This document shows positions 27,157 to 35,239 of a stretch of DNA of 61,557 nt, in pieces. The notes under the pieces are model-generated. The model was not told where the DNA came from. It was given only the letters and a program-made list of their open reading frames with translations, and did not search any database. Position 1 is the first letter of the stretch; each line of letters begins with the position of its first letter. This stretch comes from Tepidisphaeraceae bacterium (GTDB taxonomy: Bacteria > Planctomycetota > Phycisphaerae > Tepidisphaerales > Tepidisphaeraceae), in NCBI GenBank assembly GCA_035998445.1, contig DASYHQ010000024.1, positions 1 to 61,557 of the forward strand, written 5' to 3'. The position numbers and the translations under genes are program-made.

Positions 27157-28800
27157 ATGCCCTTGCCCGAAACCGTTGCCCATTCCGTTCCCCGCCTCGT
27201 CCGCGACGCTGCCGGCGCCACGCGCCTCCACGTCGCCGGCCGGCCCGTCACGCTGCTGGCGGGCGAATGCCACAACTCGGCCTCGTCGTCCGTCCGGCAC
27301 ATGGACGAGGTCGTCTGGCCGGCGGCGGTGGCGATGAACCTCAACGCGCTGCTGGCGCCAATCACGTGGGAACTGACCGAGCCCACCGAGGGCCACTTCG
27401 ACCTCACGCTCCTGGACGCCCTCGTCGCCGGCGCGCGGGCTCGCGGCACGTACCTCGTTCCGCTGTGGTTCGGCGCGTACAAGAACACGTGGAGCACCTA
27501 CGCGCCCGCGTGGGTGCGGACGGACCTCGGCCGCTTCCCGCGCACGGAGGTGCCGGCGGGCGAGCCGCGCGGCCAGCAGTCGGTCCTGGACCCCAACGTG
27601 CTCGCCGCCGACGCGCGGGCCTTCGCCGCCGTCATGCGGCGGGTGAGGGAGCTGGACCCGGGCGGCGCGGTCGTCCCGATGGTGCAGGTGCAGAACGAGG
27701 TTGGGCTGCTCGGCTCGGCCCGGGACCGTTCGCCGGCCGCCGACGCGGCGTTCGCCGGGCCGGTGCCGCGCGAGCTGACGGCGCATCTCGCTGCGCACGA
27801 GGGGGAGCTTCGCGAGGAGGTTGCTGCTCCCTGGCGGGCGGCGGGGCGGCGGGCCGAGGGGTCTTGGACGCAGGTCTTCGGATCGGGACTTGACGCCGAG
27901 GAGTTCTTCAGCGCCTGGCACTTCGGCCGCTACTGCGCGACCGTGGCGGCGGCGGGACGGGCCGAGCACGACTTGCCGATGTTCGTCAACGCTTGGCTGG
28001 TGCAGCACCCGGGCCAACAGCCGGGCGGTTACCCCAGCGGTGGGCCGGTTGCTCGGGTGTGGGACGTGTGGCGCGCCGCGGTGTCGAGCGTGAGCGCCGC
28101 CGGGCGGCCGGTCGTCGAGTTGACGGCGCCCGACATCTACATCGACGACTTTGCCGACGCTTGCGCCGACTACGTCCGCGAGCGTAACCCGCTGTTGGTC
28201 CCCGAGTCCAAGCCCGACGAGCACGCGGCGGCCCGTGCGTTGTATGCGGTGGGCGAGCACGCGGCGATCGGCTTCGCGCCATTCGGCTTCGAGGGCATGA
28301 GCGGCCGGGCTGCGGCGCAACTCGCCGAGGTGTACCGGTTGCTGGGCGAGCTTGCGCCGTTGCTCGGCGCGCGGGAACCCGGCCGCGTTCGCGGAGCGCT
28401 GATTCGTGACGGGGAGGCGACGGAACTGGACGTGGGGGGGTACCGCCTGCGCGTCGCGTCGCCGCGCGCCTCCACTGGTGGCCAGGCGAATCCGGTGGCC
28501 GGCGCCGGCGGCGCGGCCATCGCCGCCGATGCTGCCGGTGAACACCGGCGCGCCGCAGTCGACGGTGGGCTGCTGGCCATCGCGCTGGCGGACGACGAGT
28601 TCCTGCTGATCGGCTACGGCGTGGTCGCCAGGTTCCTGCCGGCGGCCGCGTCGTCGCCGCGGGTGGACTTCCTCGAACTGTGGGAGGGCGATTGGCGCGA
28701 GGGCCGCTGGTTGCCGGGCCGCTGTCTCAACGGCGACGAGCGTCACCTGCGCCTCGACCCCGACGTCGCCGTCCGGCGATGCAGGGTTTACGCCTATTGA
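27157..28800 (+). CDS. GH35-like beta-galactosidase (DUF5597 type)
   Basis: ATG 27157 follows an AGGA. 547 residues without a signal peptide. The TIM barrel shows AGECHNSASSS, NALLAPITWELTEPTEGHFD, LVPLWFGAYKNTWSTYAPAW, VPMVQVQNEVGLLG with acid/base candidate E181, and NPLLVPESK with nucleophile candidate E350. This matches the GH35-like group that carries a DUF5597 C-terminal domain and removes terminal beta-galactosyl residues. The C-terminal 150 residues are beta-rich (LLAIALADDEFLLIGYGVV). As an apparently cytoplasmic enzyme closing the locus, it would trim imported oligosaccharides produced by the secreted enzymes upstream. Confidence 0.82.
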   Translation: MPLPETVAHSVPRLVRDAAGATRLHVAGRPVTLLAGECHNSASSSVRHMDEVVWPAAVAMNLNALLAPITWELTEPTEGHFDLTLLDALVAGARARGTYLVPLWFGAYKNTWSTYAPAWVRTDLGRFPRTEVPAGEPRGQQSVLDPNVLAADARAFAAVMRRVRELDPGGAVVPMVQVQNEVGLLGSARDRSPAADAAFAGPVPRELTAHLAAHEGELREEVAAPWRAAGRRAEGSWTQVFGSGLDAEEFFSAWHFGRYCATVAAAGRAEHDLPMFVNAWLVQHPGQQPGGYPSGGPVARVWDVWRAAVSSVSAAGRPVVELTAPDIYIDDFADACADYVRERNPLLVPESKPDEHAAARALYAVGEHAAIGFAPFGFEGMSGRAAAQLAEVYRLLGELAPLLGAREPGRVRGALIRDGEATELDVGGYRLRVASPRASTGGQANPVAGAGGAAIAADAAGEHRRAAVDGGLLAIALADDEFLLIGYGVVARFLPAAASSPRVDFLELWEGDWREGRWLPGRCLNGDERHLRLDPDVAVRRCRVYAY

Positions 28801-29369
28801 TGTGCACCGTCGTTGGGCCCCGCCGTCACAGCACCGCGGTACCGCCCACGGCGGCCCTCTGCGGGAAAGGGCGTCCGGTGCGTCGAGAGCGGTCATCGTT
28901 CGGCCAACAGCATCTTCAAGCCAATGTGACCGACGCGTAGGTTTTCGACATGCAGAGAAAGTTCCAAGAGGGTCAGGCACGGGAAGCTTCATAACTTCTT
29001 GTACTGAAATGTGTTATATAATTTACCGCGAACTCTGTTAATTCCAGTTAACAGGGTTCGCTCGTTTTCGCGCTGGTTTTGCGGTGCTTTCGTGTTGGGG
29101 TGGATGAGAGAGGGGAGGGGAGAGGGCTCGCTTCAACTGCCATCTGACACTCTGGGCCTTCCGCACCCCAGAACTCTCGGACTCTCCACTCTATCTTTGG
29201 CCGCCAGTTAACAACCGCGTCGGGTTCGGACCCCGTGCCTAACCCGGTTCGGAATGGTGGGTGGGGTGGACCTGCAGCCATTGATGGGTGCCGTGGCCGC
29301 GGCTAGCTTGATCGCGGCCACAGTTATGGCAGAGCGATCAAAGTCGCCCGTACGACGGAGGAGGTCCCC
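28801..29369. other. Long intergenic region with AT-rich promoter-like patch and hairpin
   Basis: 569 bases without a convincing gene. Bases 28985-29062 are the most AT-rich part, with a perfect TATAAT at 29017-29022 and a long hairpin directly after it. Downstream to 29369 is a GC-rich leader that could carry the 5' UTR of the desaturase gene. Confidence 0.5.
29028..29061 (+). promoter_or_regulatory. Strong 34-base inverted repeat
   Basis: GCGAAC (29028-29033) pairs with GTTCGC (29056-29061), and CTGTTAA (29035-29041) pairs with TTAACAG (29048-29054) with one T-G pair between, giving 14 consecutive pairs round the loop TTCCAG. It begins six bases after a TATAAT and is followed by TCGTTTTCG. 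It may be a terminator of the carbohydrate locus or an operator at a start site. Confidence 0.5.
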
Positions 29370-30185
29370 ATGTCCGAAGCACCGCCTGCAACGCAGCTCC
29401 CAACGATTGGCGAATTGGGCGCCGATCTCTTGACGATCACTCGCGAGCGGCGAGCCCTGACGCTGGCAACGCCCTTCATCTGCGTGGCCGCCTACTTCGT
29501 CCTGGCATCCGTGCGGCTATGGCCGCTGGCCGTGCTGTCGCTGATGTACCTGAGCTTCGTCACCTATGGGTCGATCTCTCATGACCTCGTCCACCGCACG
29601 CTAGCATTGCCTCGGCGGTGGAACGAGTTCTTTCTGACGACGATCGAACTGCTCGCGTTCCGCTCCGGACACGCTTATCGCCTGGCGCACCTGCATCACC
29701 ACGCGCGGTTCCCGCACGACGACGACATCGAAGGCACCGCAGCGAAGATGTCGTTCTGGCGGACGCTCCTGGAGGGCGTGATTTTTCAGCCGCGGATCAT
29801 GTGGTGGGCGCTGGCGCACAAGCATCAGTTACGGCACGTTGTGGCGATGGAGGTAGTCGCTGCCCTGGGCTTGCTGCTGATCTGTCTGGTGACGCTGGCT
29901 TGGACGCCATTGTTCGGCGTCTATGCCGTGCTGATGGTGATGGGCGCGTGGGTGATCCCGCTGGTCACGTCGTACCTGCCGCACAACCCCGAAGGGGCCA
30001 CGGCACTGCTGCAGACGAAGCTGTTTCGCGGAAAGGTCGCGTCGATCATTGCGATGGAGCACCTCTACCATCTCGAGCACCACCTCTACCCGATGGTGCC
30101 GCACCACAACTGGCCCGAGCTGGCGCGACGGCTCGATCCGGTGTTCAAGTCAGCCGGCATCCGGCCGATCGTGTTGGGCTTCTAA
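29370..30185 (+). CDS. Fatty-acid-desaturase-family di-iron membrane enzyme
   Basis: ATG 29370 follows GGAGGAGG. 271 residues with four or more membrane helices and the three histidine boxes of the family: HDLVH (71-75), HLHHH (107-111) and HLYHLEHHLYP (231-241), which bind two irons. The short length and box spacing resemble beta-carotene hydroxylase/ketolase-type and small acyl desaturases (PF00487). It would use O2 to hydroxylate or desaturate a membrane lipid or carotenoid. The next gene, an uncharacterised membrane protein, starts 18 bases later and is probably in the same operon. No carotenoid biosynthesis gene is in the window, so the substrate is open. Confidence 0.78.
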   Translation: MSEAPPATQLPTIGELGADLLTITRERRALTLATPFICVAAYFVLASVRLWPLAVLSLMYLSFVTYGSISHDLVHRTLALPRRWNEFFLTTIELLAFRSGHAYRLAHLHHHARFPHDDDIEGTAAKMSFWRTLLEGVIFQPRIMWWALAHKHQLRHVVAMEVVAALGLLLICLVTLAWTPLFGVYAVLMVMGAWVIPLVTSYLPHNPEGATALLQTKLFRGKVASIIAMEHLYHLEHHLYPMVPHHNWPELARRLDPVFKSAGIRPIVLGF

Positions 30186-30203
30186 GAGCCGACTTTGCTC
30201 CCC

Positions 30204-31166
30204 ATGATGACACCCGTACACGATCAGCGTGGCTTGTTGAGGGCGCTTGTCGGCGACGGCCGCCCGCTGCTGGCGTTGACCGGACTGGCGCTGATCTTCA
30301 GCGGCGCCTTCGCGATCTTCCAATCCGCCACGGGTCACTTCCTGCCGCAGGACGTGCACTACCTGGGGATGACGAAGGAGGAGCTGTGCGACATGAACCA
30401 GTGCCGCATCGTGCACTTCATGTTTCACGACCGCGTGAGCTTCGGCGGCGTGCTGATTGCCCTCGGCTCGCTGTACATGTGGTTGGCCGAGTTCCCGTTG
30501 CGTCAGGGTGCCCCTTGGGCGTGGTGGCTGTTCGCCCTCACTGGTGTAACCGGTTTCGGCAGCTTTCTGGCCTACCTCGGTTATGGCTACCTGGACCAGT
30601 GGCACCTCGCGGCCACGCTGGCGCTGTTGCCGGTGTACGGGGTTGGCCTCTTTCGCTCCTACCGGCTCGTCGCGGGCCCGGACGCTTCGCCCGCCAGCCT
30701 GGTACGGCCGGCGCTGCTTGTCCGCTGGACGTCAGGGTACGGCCTCGGCCGCGCGTGCCTGCTGGTCACCGCGGTCATGGTCATCGTTGGCGGCGCGGTG
30801 ATCACGTACATCGGCATGACCAGCGTCTTCGTGCCGCAGGACCTGGAATACATGGGCATGTCCGCCGATCAGTTGGCAGCGATCAACCCGCGGCTGGTCC
30901 CGCTCATCGCCCACGACCGCGCCGGGTTCGGCGGCGCGTTGTTCACGACGGGCGTGGCCGTGCTCGTCTGCACCTGGTGCGGCCGGCCGAGCCGGAGCCT
31001 GTGGCAAGTGCTGCTGTGGGCGGGTGGCGTCGGGTTCGCGACGGCCATCGCGGTCCATCCCGTCATCGGCTACACGAGCTTCACCCACCTGGCGCCGGCC
31101 GGCGTCGTCGCAGCGCTGTTCGGGGTGGGCATGACGCTGTGTTACCGGCCCATGATGAGGTCTTGA
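30204..31166 (+). CDS. Polytopic membrane protein with an internal two-fold repeat
   Basis: ATG 30204 is chosen (TTG at 30195 possible). 320 residues with about eight hydrophobic segments. The two halves repeat one another: FLPQDVHYLGMTKEELCDMN followed by HDRVSFGGVLIALGS in the first half, and FVPQDLEYMGMSADQLAAIN followed by AHDRAGFGGALFTTGV in the second. Each repeat joins two membrane helices through a conserved soluble loop with PQD and HDR motifs. The invariant Asp, His and Arg residues suggest a functional site at the duplicated interface. No family is recognised. Co-transcription with the desaturase-family enzyme suggests a partner, electron-supply or lipid-handling role. Confidence 0.65.
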   Translation: MMTPVHDQRGLLRALVGDGRPLLALTGLALIFSGAFAIFQSATGHFLPQDVHYLGMTKEELCDMNQCRIVHFMFHDRVSFGGVLIALGSLYMWLAEFPLRQGAPWAWWLFALTGVTGFGSFLAYLGYGYLDQWHLAATLALLPVYGVGLFRSYRLVAGPDASPASLVRPALLVRWTSGYGLGRACLLVTAVMVIVGGAVITYIGMTSVFVPQDLEYMGMSADQLAAINPRLVPLIAHDRAGFGGALFTTGVAVLVCTWCGRPSRSLWQVLLWAGGVGFATAIAVHPVIGYTSFTHLAPAGVVAALFGVGMTLCYRPMMRS

Positions 31167-31255
31167 ACATCGGGCGTGGGCGGGTCGGTCATCTCGCGAC
31201 TCGGCCTGCGAACACGACTGCGAGCCACGGTAACGCCGCGCGGGCCAGCTACAGG

Positions 31256-31528
31256 CTATACGATGGCCCGCCCCGTGCCGCACTCGGGGCAGCGGGCCGG
31301 GGTGGCGCGCAGATCGTAGCCGCAGGTGGGGCACAGCCCTGATCGCCCGCGATGTTCCACGCGTCGCAGGTCAGCAACCGCCAGGAGAATAACGCACAGC
31401 GACGGCGGGATCGCGAGCAGTAGCCACATGCCGTTGCCCTGTTGCATTGCGACGCACGGCCCGCAGCACGAGAGGAGGAACATCGATGCGACCAGCAGGG
31501 CGAGTAGTGACTGGTTCCGTCGTCGCAT
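31256..31528 (-). CDS. Small membrane protein with C-terminal zinc ribbon
   Basis: About 90 residues, starting at ATG 31528 (a 17-residue longer frame exists). Two hydrophobic segments (LLALLVASMFLLSC; WLLLAIPPSLCVILLAVADL) precede a C-terminal zinc ribbon LCPTCGYDLRATPARCPECG. This exact ribbon style, CPxCGYDLRAxPxRCPECG, is widespread in planctomycetes at the ends of small membrane proteins of unknown role. It is convergent with the two-fold-repeat membrane protein gene. The zinc-binding assignment is from the four Cys; function unknown. Confidence 0.72.
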   Translation of the reverse strand: MRRRNQSLLALLVASMFLLSCCGPCVAMQQGNGMWLLLAIPPSLCVILLAVADLRRVEHRGRSGLCPTCGYDLRATPARCPECGTGRAIV

Positions 31529-31768
31529 AACGCAAGGCCGATCCGTGCCAGAGGACGGACGACCGTGTACTTGGCCCACCCCGCCCCGGCGTCGCCCGCC
31601 ATCGTACCGTCTCGGCCGGGAGGGGGCGGGGGGTGCGCCCGGCCGACAGGTTACTCTGGGCGACTACATACTAGACTCATCATCAGGACTTATGGTCGAC
31701 GAAAACAGCAGTGTCCGAAGATTGTAAGCGTTGAGTTCGCGCCTGAATGAGTCAAGTATGTATATGCC
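31529..31768. other. Intergenic region between two zinc-ribbon genes
   Basis: 240 bases with no convincing gene or structured element; somewhat AT-rich from 31668 to 31760. Confidence 0.4.
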
Positions 31769-31990
31769 TTACTCTGCCTCTGCCCACACCCTTGGCGGCT
31801 CCTCTGGGCCAAGGAACTCAAGGTGGATCACGTTCGGGTTGCAGCACACGGGACAGTCCTCGACGTACACTTGGTCGCTGCCCGCCGAGGGGTCGAGCGG
31901 GATCTCAATCTGCTCGCCGCAGCTCGGGCAGACGTAGGCGCCCTCATCGATGAGACGCCGGCGCTTTCGCTTTTTCCGTTTCTTTCGCAT
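31769..31990 (-). CDS. CPxCG-motif cysteine-rich protein
   Basis: ATG 31990 begins a 73-residue product: a very basic lead (MRKKRKKRKRRR), then YVCPSCGEQIEIPLDPSAGS and YVEDCPVCCNPNVIHLEF. The two Cys pairs form one small zinc ribbon, the arrangement of the CPxCG family (PF14255), conserved but uncharacterised. The frame extends upstream but that part is not protein-like. It is divergent from the SGNH hydrolase gene, 47 bases apart, so the two promoters would overlap. Confidence 0.75.
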   Translation of the reverse strand: MRKKRKKRKRRRLIDEGAYVCPSCGEQIEIPLDPSAGSDQVYVEDCPVCCNPNVIHLEFLGPEEPPRVWAEAE

Positions 31991-32037
31991 CGGGCTCCCA
32001 TCGGCTTCCGTATCATAGCACGGGCGAGGACACGCAC

Positions 32038-32805
32038 TTGGACACGGGCACGAGCCAACGGAACGTTCTGAACGGGCGCACGGTCGCGGTGGCGATCGTC
32101 GCGTTGGCGGTCTTCGCGGCCTGGTGGACGCACGGCCGTGCGGGGCCAGCGGGCAGTGTATCGCCGTCTCAGCGTGCTCAGCCGCTCGTGCCAAGCGGGC
32201 GCGTCGGGGAGTTTTCGTTCCTCGCGCTCGGTGACTCCTACACGATCGGTCAGGGCATCGCCGCAGTCGACCGCTGGCCCATGCAGGCGGCGGCAGTTCG
32301 AGCGGCCGGGGTCGACTTGGCGGACCCGGCCATCCTCGCCCATTCGGGGTGGTCCACCGGTGACCTGCTTCGGGCGATGGACGCCGCGCAGCTCGCGAGC
32401 CATTACGACTGCGTGACGTTGATGATCGGGGTGAACAACCAGTACCAGCGTCGGCCGGTGGAGGAGTATCGCCAGCAGTTTCAGACGCTGCTTGACCGCG
32501 CGACCCGATTGGCCGGCGGGAACGCGCAGCGCGTGGTCGTGCTGTCGATCCCCGATTGGAGCGTGGCCAACGGTATGTCCGGCGGCCACGCCGGCGGCGG
32601 TTCGCCCGACATCGACCGTTTCAACGCGGCGTGCCACGACCTGACGAAGAGGGCCGGGGCAGCATGGGTCGACGTGACGCCGATCAGCCGGGACGCGGCC
32701 GGTGACGAGGCGATGTTCGCGGCCGACCGGCTGCAGCCGTCGGCGAAACAGTACGCGTTGTGGACGACGCCCGCTGCGGCGGCGATCGCAGCATCGCTGA
32801 AGTAA
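32038..32805 (+). CDS. SGNH/GDSL-family hydrolase with substituted catalytic His
   Basis: 255 residues from TTG 32038, with one N-terminal hydrophobic segment (AVAIVALAVFAAWW) that could be a signal anchor. Block I is FLALGDSYTIG with nucleophile S67, block III contains N133 in MIGVNNQY, and block V reads ADRLQPSAKQYALW with D230. In the family block V is D..HPS, so Gln (233) stands where the catalytic His should be. The fold is therefore clear but esterase activity is doubtful unless another His serves. Substrates of this group are acyl or acetyl esters on lipids or sugars. Confidence 0.8.
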   Translation: MDTGTSQRNVLNGRTVAVAIVALAVFAAWWTHGRAGPAGSVSPSQRAQPLVPSGRVGEFSFLALGDSYTIGQGIAAVDRWPMQAAAVRAAGVDLADPAILAHSGWSTGDLLRAMDAAQLASHYDCVTLMIGVNNQYQRRPVEEYRQQFQTLLDRATRLAGGNAQRVVVLSIPDWSVANGMSGGHAGGGSPDIDRFNAACHDLTKRAGAAWVDVTPISRDAAGDEAMFAADRLQPSAKQYALWTTPAAAAIAASLK

Positions 32806-32910
32806 CGCGACTGGGCGGCCGGGTCGATCTAAGGTGCCCAGCGCTGTGAGGCCACCGCTTTGCAAGTTTGATGTAGAGCTGACGGCAGCGGGCAGATTTA
32901 CTCCACCGTT

Positions 32911-33038
32911 CCCACCCCTTCCACCCGCCAACCCGGTAGCTAACCGGTAGGGGACCTCGCACGTCGCGGGTCCCCGCACAACCCGTTGCCAGGCAGCACG
33001 CCGGTCCCCGAGGGAAGGTCGTTGCGGGTATCGGTCCC
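32911..33038. repeat. Dispersed structured element, copy 1
   Basis: About 130 bases closely related to 38362-38495. It can fold into stem A (CCGGT 32933-32937 with ACCGG 32943-32947), stem B (GGGGACC 32950-32956 with GGTCCCC 32969-32975, plus CGC/GCG) and stem C (ACCCG 32981-32985 with CGGGT 33025-33029) that encloses stem D (TCCC 33005-33008 with GGGA 33012-33015). Changes in copy 2 keep the pairing. It lies between two convergent genes. Strand of action unknown. Confidence 0.65.
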
Positions 33039-33141
33039 CACTCTCGCCCGACGTCTGGGGCTCTCCACAACTCGTTGCCGATTTCACCACCGCCAACGGG
33101 GCTGCGTTGGCTGCTGAACGAGCAGTTGGTGCAGGAATGAC

Positions 33142-33175
33142 AACGTGCGGCGCCCGAGATCGGGCGCCGCACGTT
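33142..33175. terminator. Bidirectional terminator hairpin between convergent genes
   Basis: A perfect 15-bp stem (33142-33156 with 33161-33175) around the loop AGAT, with T residues after the plus-strand arm and A residues before the other. It lies 34 bases beyond the stop of the minus-strand CHRD gene and downstream of the SGNH gene, so it can serve both. Confidence 0.75.
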
Positions 33176-33208
33176 TGAAGGATCGAACTTATCGTTGCGA
33201 GAACCTCG

Positions 33209-35239
33209 TTATACCTCCTCGTCCTCGTCCTCGATTTCGATCACCGAGAAGATCTCGCCGGTGGCGACCGGTAGTGTCGGGAGGTAACCGCCGCTGCCGT
33301 TGACCTCTCCCGTGGTGCCCTCGCCCACGCCGGCCGGCACGAAGCCACCGTGCAGCACGATCTCGCGCAGGGGCAGGGGCAGCACGTCGTCGCCGTCGAA
33401 GTCGATGCCGTTTAACGGGTCGAAGAACTGTTGCTCCTTGCTGAGGTCGTAGGTCTGCGTGAAGCGGATCGTGCCGCCCGGCGCCGTCGGGAACGACTGC
33501 GTGATGGGCATCGCGTTGTCGTCGATCGGTGGCGAGGTGATCGGCAGGAGGATGGGCCCGTAGGCCGCCGTGCCCTCGAGCACCTCGATGAACCCGTCGC
33601 CATCGGTGTCGGCGGTGGGGGGTGGCGTGACCGAGTTGCGCGCCTCGCGCGGCTCGGTCGCCGGGTCGCCCTCGAACCGGCCGTGGATGTGCTGGGCGTG
33701 CGGCTTGTCGGGCGCCAGGCCGGTCGCGTTGATCGTCACGGTCAGCTCGTCGCCATCGCGCGTGACGTGGGCCACGCCGGTCACGCCCGACGCGTTGAGC
33801 GTCTCAATCACCGCCGCGAAGGTCTCGACGTCGGGGTCGGCCGCCGGCGCGCCGGCGGGGACGACGTTGATCGGGAAGACGACGTCGTTGAAGTCGCGGT
33901 CGCCGAGGTTGGTCAGGTCCTCCCAGCGGAACTCCAGCAGCCCGCCGCCGGTCTTGCTGACGCGCACGTGATCCGCATGGTCGGGGTTGGCTTCGGTGAC
34001 GCTGAAGAAGGCGAGCGGCCCGTCACCGCCGAGCGAGTTGTCCGGGTTGTCGGCCAGGAACTGCTGCGTGCTGGCGTCCTGCACGATGTAGAACACGATG
34101 TTCTGGTCGGCGCCGACCGTGGGGGTGGCCAGGGCGCCCTGGCCCGTGCCGGCCTCGAACAGCACGTGCCGCGACGACGAGCGCAGCGCCGCCTCGGCGT
34201 ACCCGTCCTCGCCGGGCGCGATGCCGTCGATGCTGCCGTCGGCCTCGGTGACGAAGAAGCCGGTCTCGTTGTTGAAGGTGGCGTCGCGCTCGAGGTAGAT
34301 CGTGGGCAGCGCCACGTTGCCCATGCCACCGGGACCTGGGCGGTAGATGCCGCTGTCGATGCCGGTCACGGCGCGGATCTCGCCGGCGGCGACCGGGGCG
34401 ACGATGCGGAACGACTCGCCGTTGTCCAGCGGCACGCCCGCCTGCGGGTTGCCCGCTGGCACGCCGGCGGCGTCGTCGATCGCGTCGGAGATGCCGGTGG
34501 GCACGGTCAGCCCGTGCAGGACGATCAATCGGTCGTCGAGGAATTGCCCGTTCTCGCCGACCGTGTTGTGGTACTGGCGGTGCTCGTCGGGGTCGCTCAG
34601 GTCAAACACGTACGTCGTGTCGAGGACGAACTCGGTCCCACGGGGGAACAGCATCGCCGGGTTGATCGTCCCCGCTTGCACGCCGCTGACGAACTGCTCG
34701 GTCGGCGAGACGCCGTCCGGCGGGGCGGGCAGGTCGGTGTTCGGCAGGTTCATGACGACCGGGCCGTAGTCGGGCAGGCCCTCGAAGAAGTCGAGGTACC
34801 GGGTCGAGCCCAGCCCCAGCGCCGGCTCGTCGACCAGCCGACCGCCGTCATCGGCGCTCGTCGGGACGGTCGAGTTGACCGGCGCGAACCCGCTGCCCGG
34901 CAGGCCGCCGTCACCCGAGAAGAACGGGCCGACGAGCTGCTGGGGCAACGCCTCGGCGGCGTTCCCCTCGAACTGACCGTGGATGTGCGCCAGGTGGACC
35001 GCGCCCGGGATCGCCGTCAGGTCCTGAAGGCCCGTCGCGTCGATGCGCACGCGGAGGGTGGGTTTCATTGGATCGGTGGTGTCGAGCGTGAGCCGGGCCT
35101 CGCCTTCGGCATTGGATCCGTAGGCCGCGTTGAGCGGTTGAAAGTCGACCTCGAACTCCTGAATGCCGCTGGCGACCGACAACAGGCGACGGGTCTCCAG
35201 AGCTTCGATCATGCGCACGGGGCGCGATTGAATCGTCAT
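33209..35239 (-). CDS. Secreted protein with two CHRD-like domains and a DUF4114-like domain
   Basis: ATG 35239 is preceded by GGAGAGGAAG on the coding strand; the longer frame upstream is not protein-like. The N-terminus carries the planctomycete export-type motif MIEALETRRLLSVA. A first CHRD-like domain (about residues 25-270, with AVHLAHIHGQFEG and RLIVLHGLTVP) precedes a middle region with the DUF4114 hallmark FRWEDLTNLGDRDFNDVVF, and a second CHRD-like domain (HAQHIHGRFEGDP, REIVLHGGFVPAG) ends the protein with an acidic tail. 676 residues. CHRD domains are beta-structures whose bacterial role is unknown; HIHG His pairs could bind metal. Surface or extracellular location is inferred. Confidence 0.78.
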   Translation of the reverse strand: MTIQSRPVRMIEALETRRLLSVASGIQEFEVDFQPLNAAYGSNAEGEARLTLDTTDPMKPTLRVRIDATGLQDLTAIPGAVHLAHIHGQFEGNAAEALPQQLVGPFFSGDGGLPGSGFAPVNSTVPTSADDGGRLVDEPALGLGSTRYLDFFEGLPDYGPVVMNLPNTDLPAPPDGVSPTEQFVSGVQAGTINPAMLFPRGTEFVLDTTYVFDLSDPDEHRQYHNTVGENGQFLDDRLIVLHGLTVPTGISDAIDDAAGVPAGNPQAGVPLDNGESFRIVAPVAAGEIRAVTGIDSGIYRPGPGGMGNVALPTIYLERDATFNNETGFFVTEADGSIDGIAPGEDGYAEAALRSSSRHVLFEAGTGQGALATPTVGADQNIVFYIVQDASTQQFLADNPDNSLGGDGPLAFFSVTEANPDHADHVRVSKTGGGLLEFRWEDLTNLGDRDFNDVVFPINVVPAGAPAADPDVETFAAVIETLNASGVTGVAHVTRDGDELTVTINATGLAPDKPHAQHIHGRFEGDPATEPREARNSVTPPPTADTDGDGFIEVLEGTAAYGPILLPITSPPIDDNAMPITQSFPTAPGGTIRFTQTYDLSKEQQFFDPLNGIDFDGDDVLPLPLREIVLHGGFVPAGVGEGTTGEVNGSGGYLPTLPVATGEIFSVIEIEDEDEEV

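Noticed and set aside
28999-29022. A full sigma-70 promoter using TTGTAC (28999-29004) with TATAAT (29017-29022).
   Set aside because: The spacer is only 12 bases; only the -10 element is credible.
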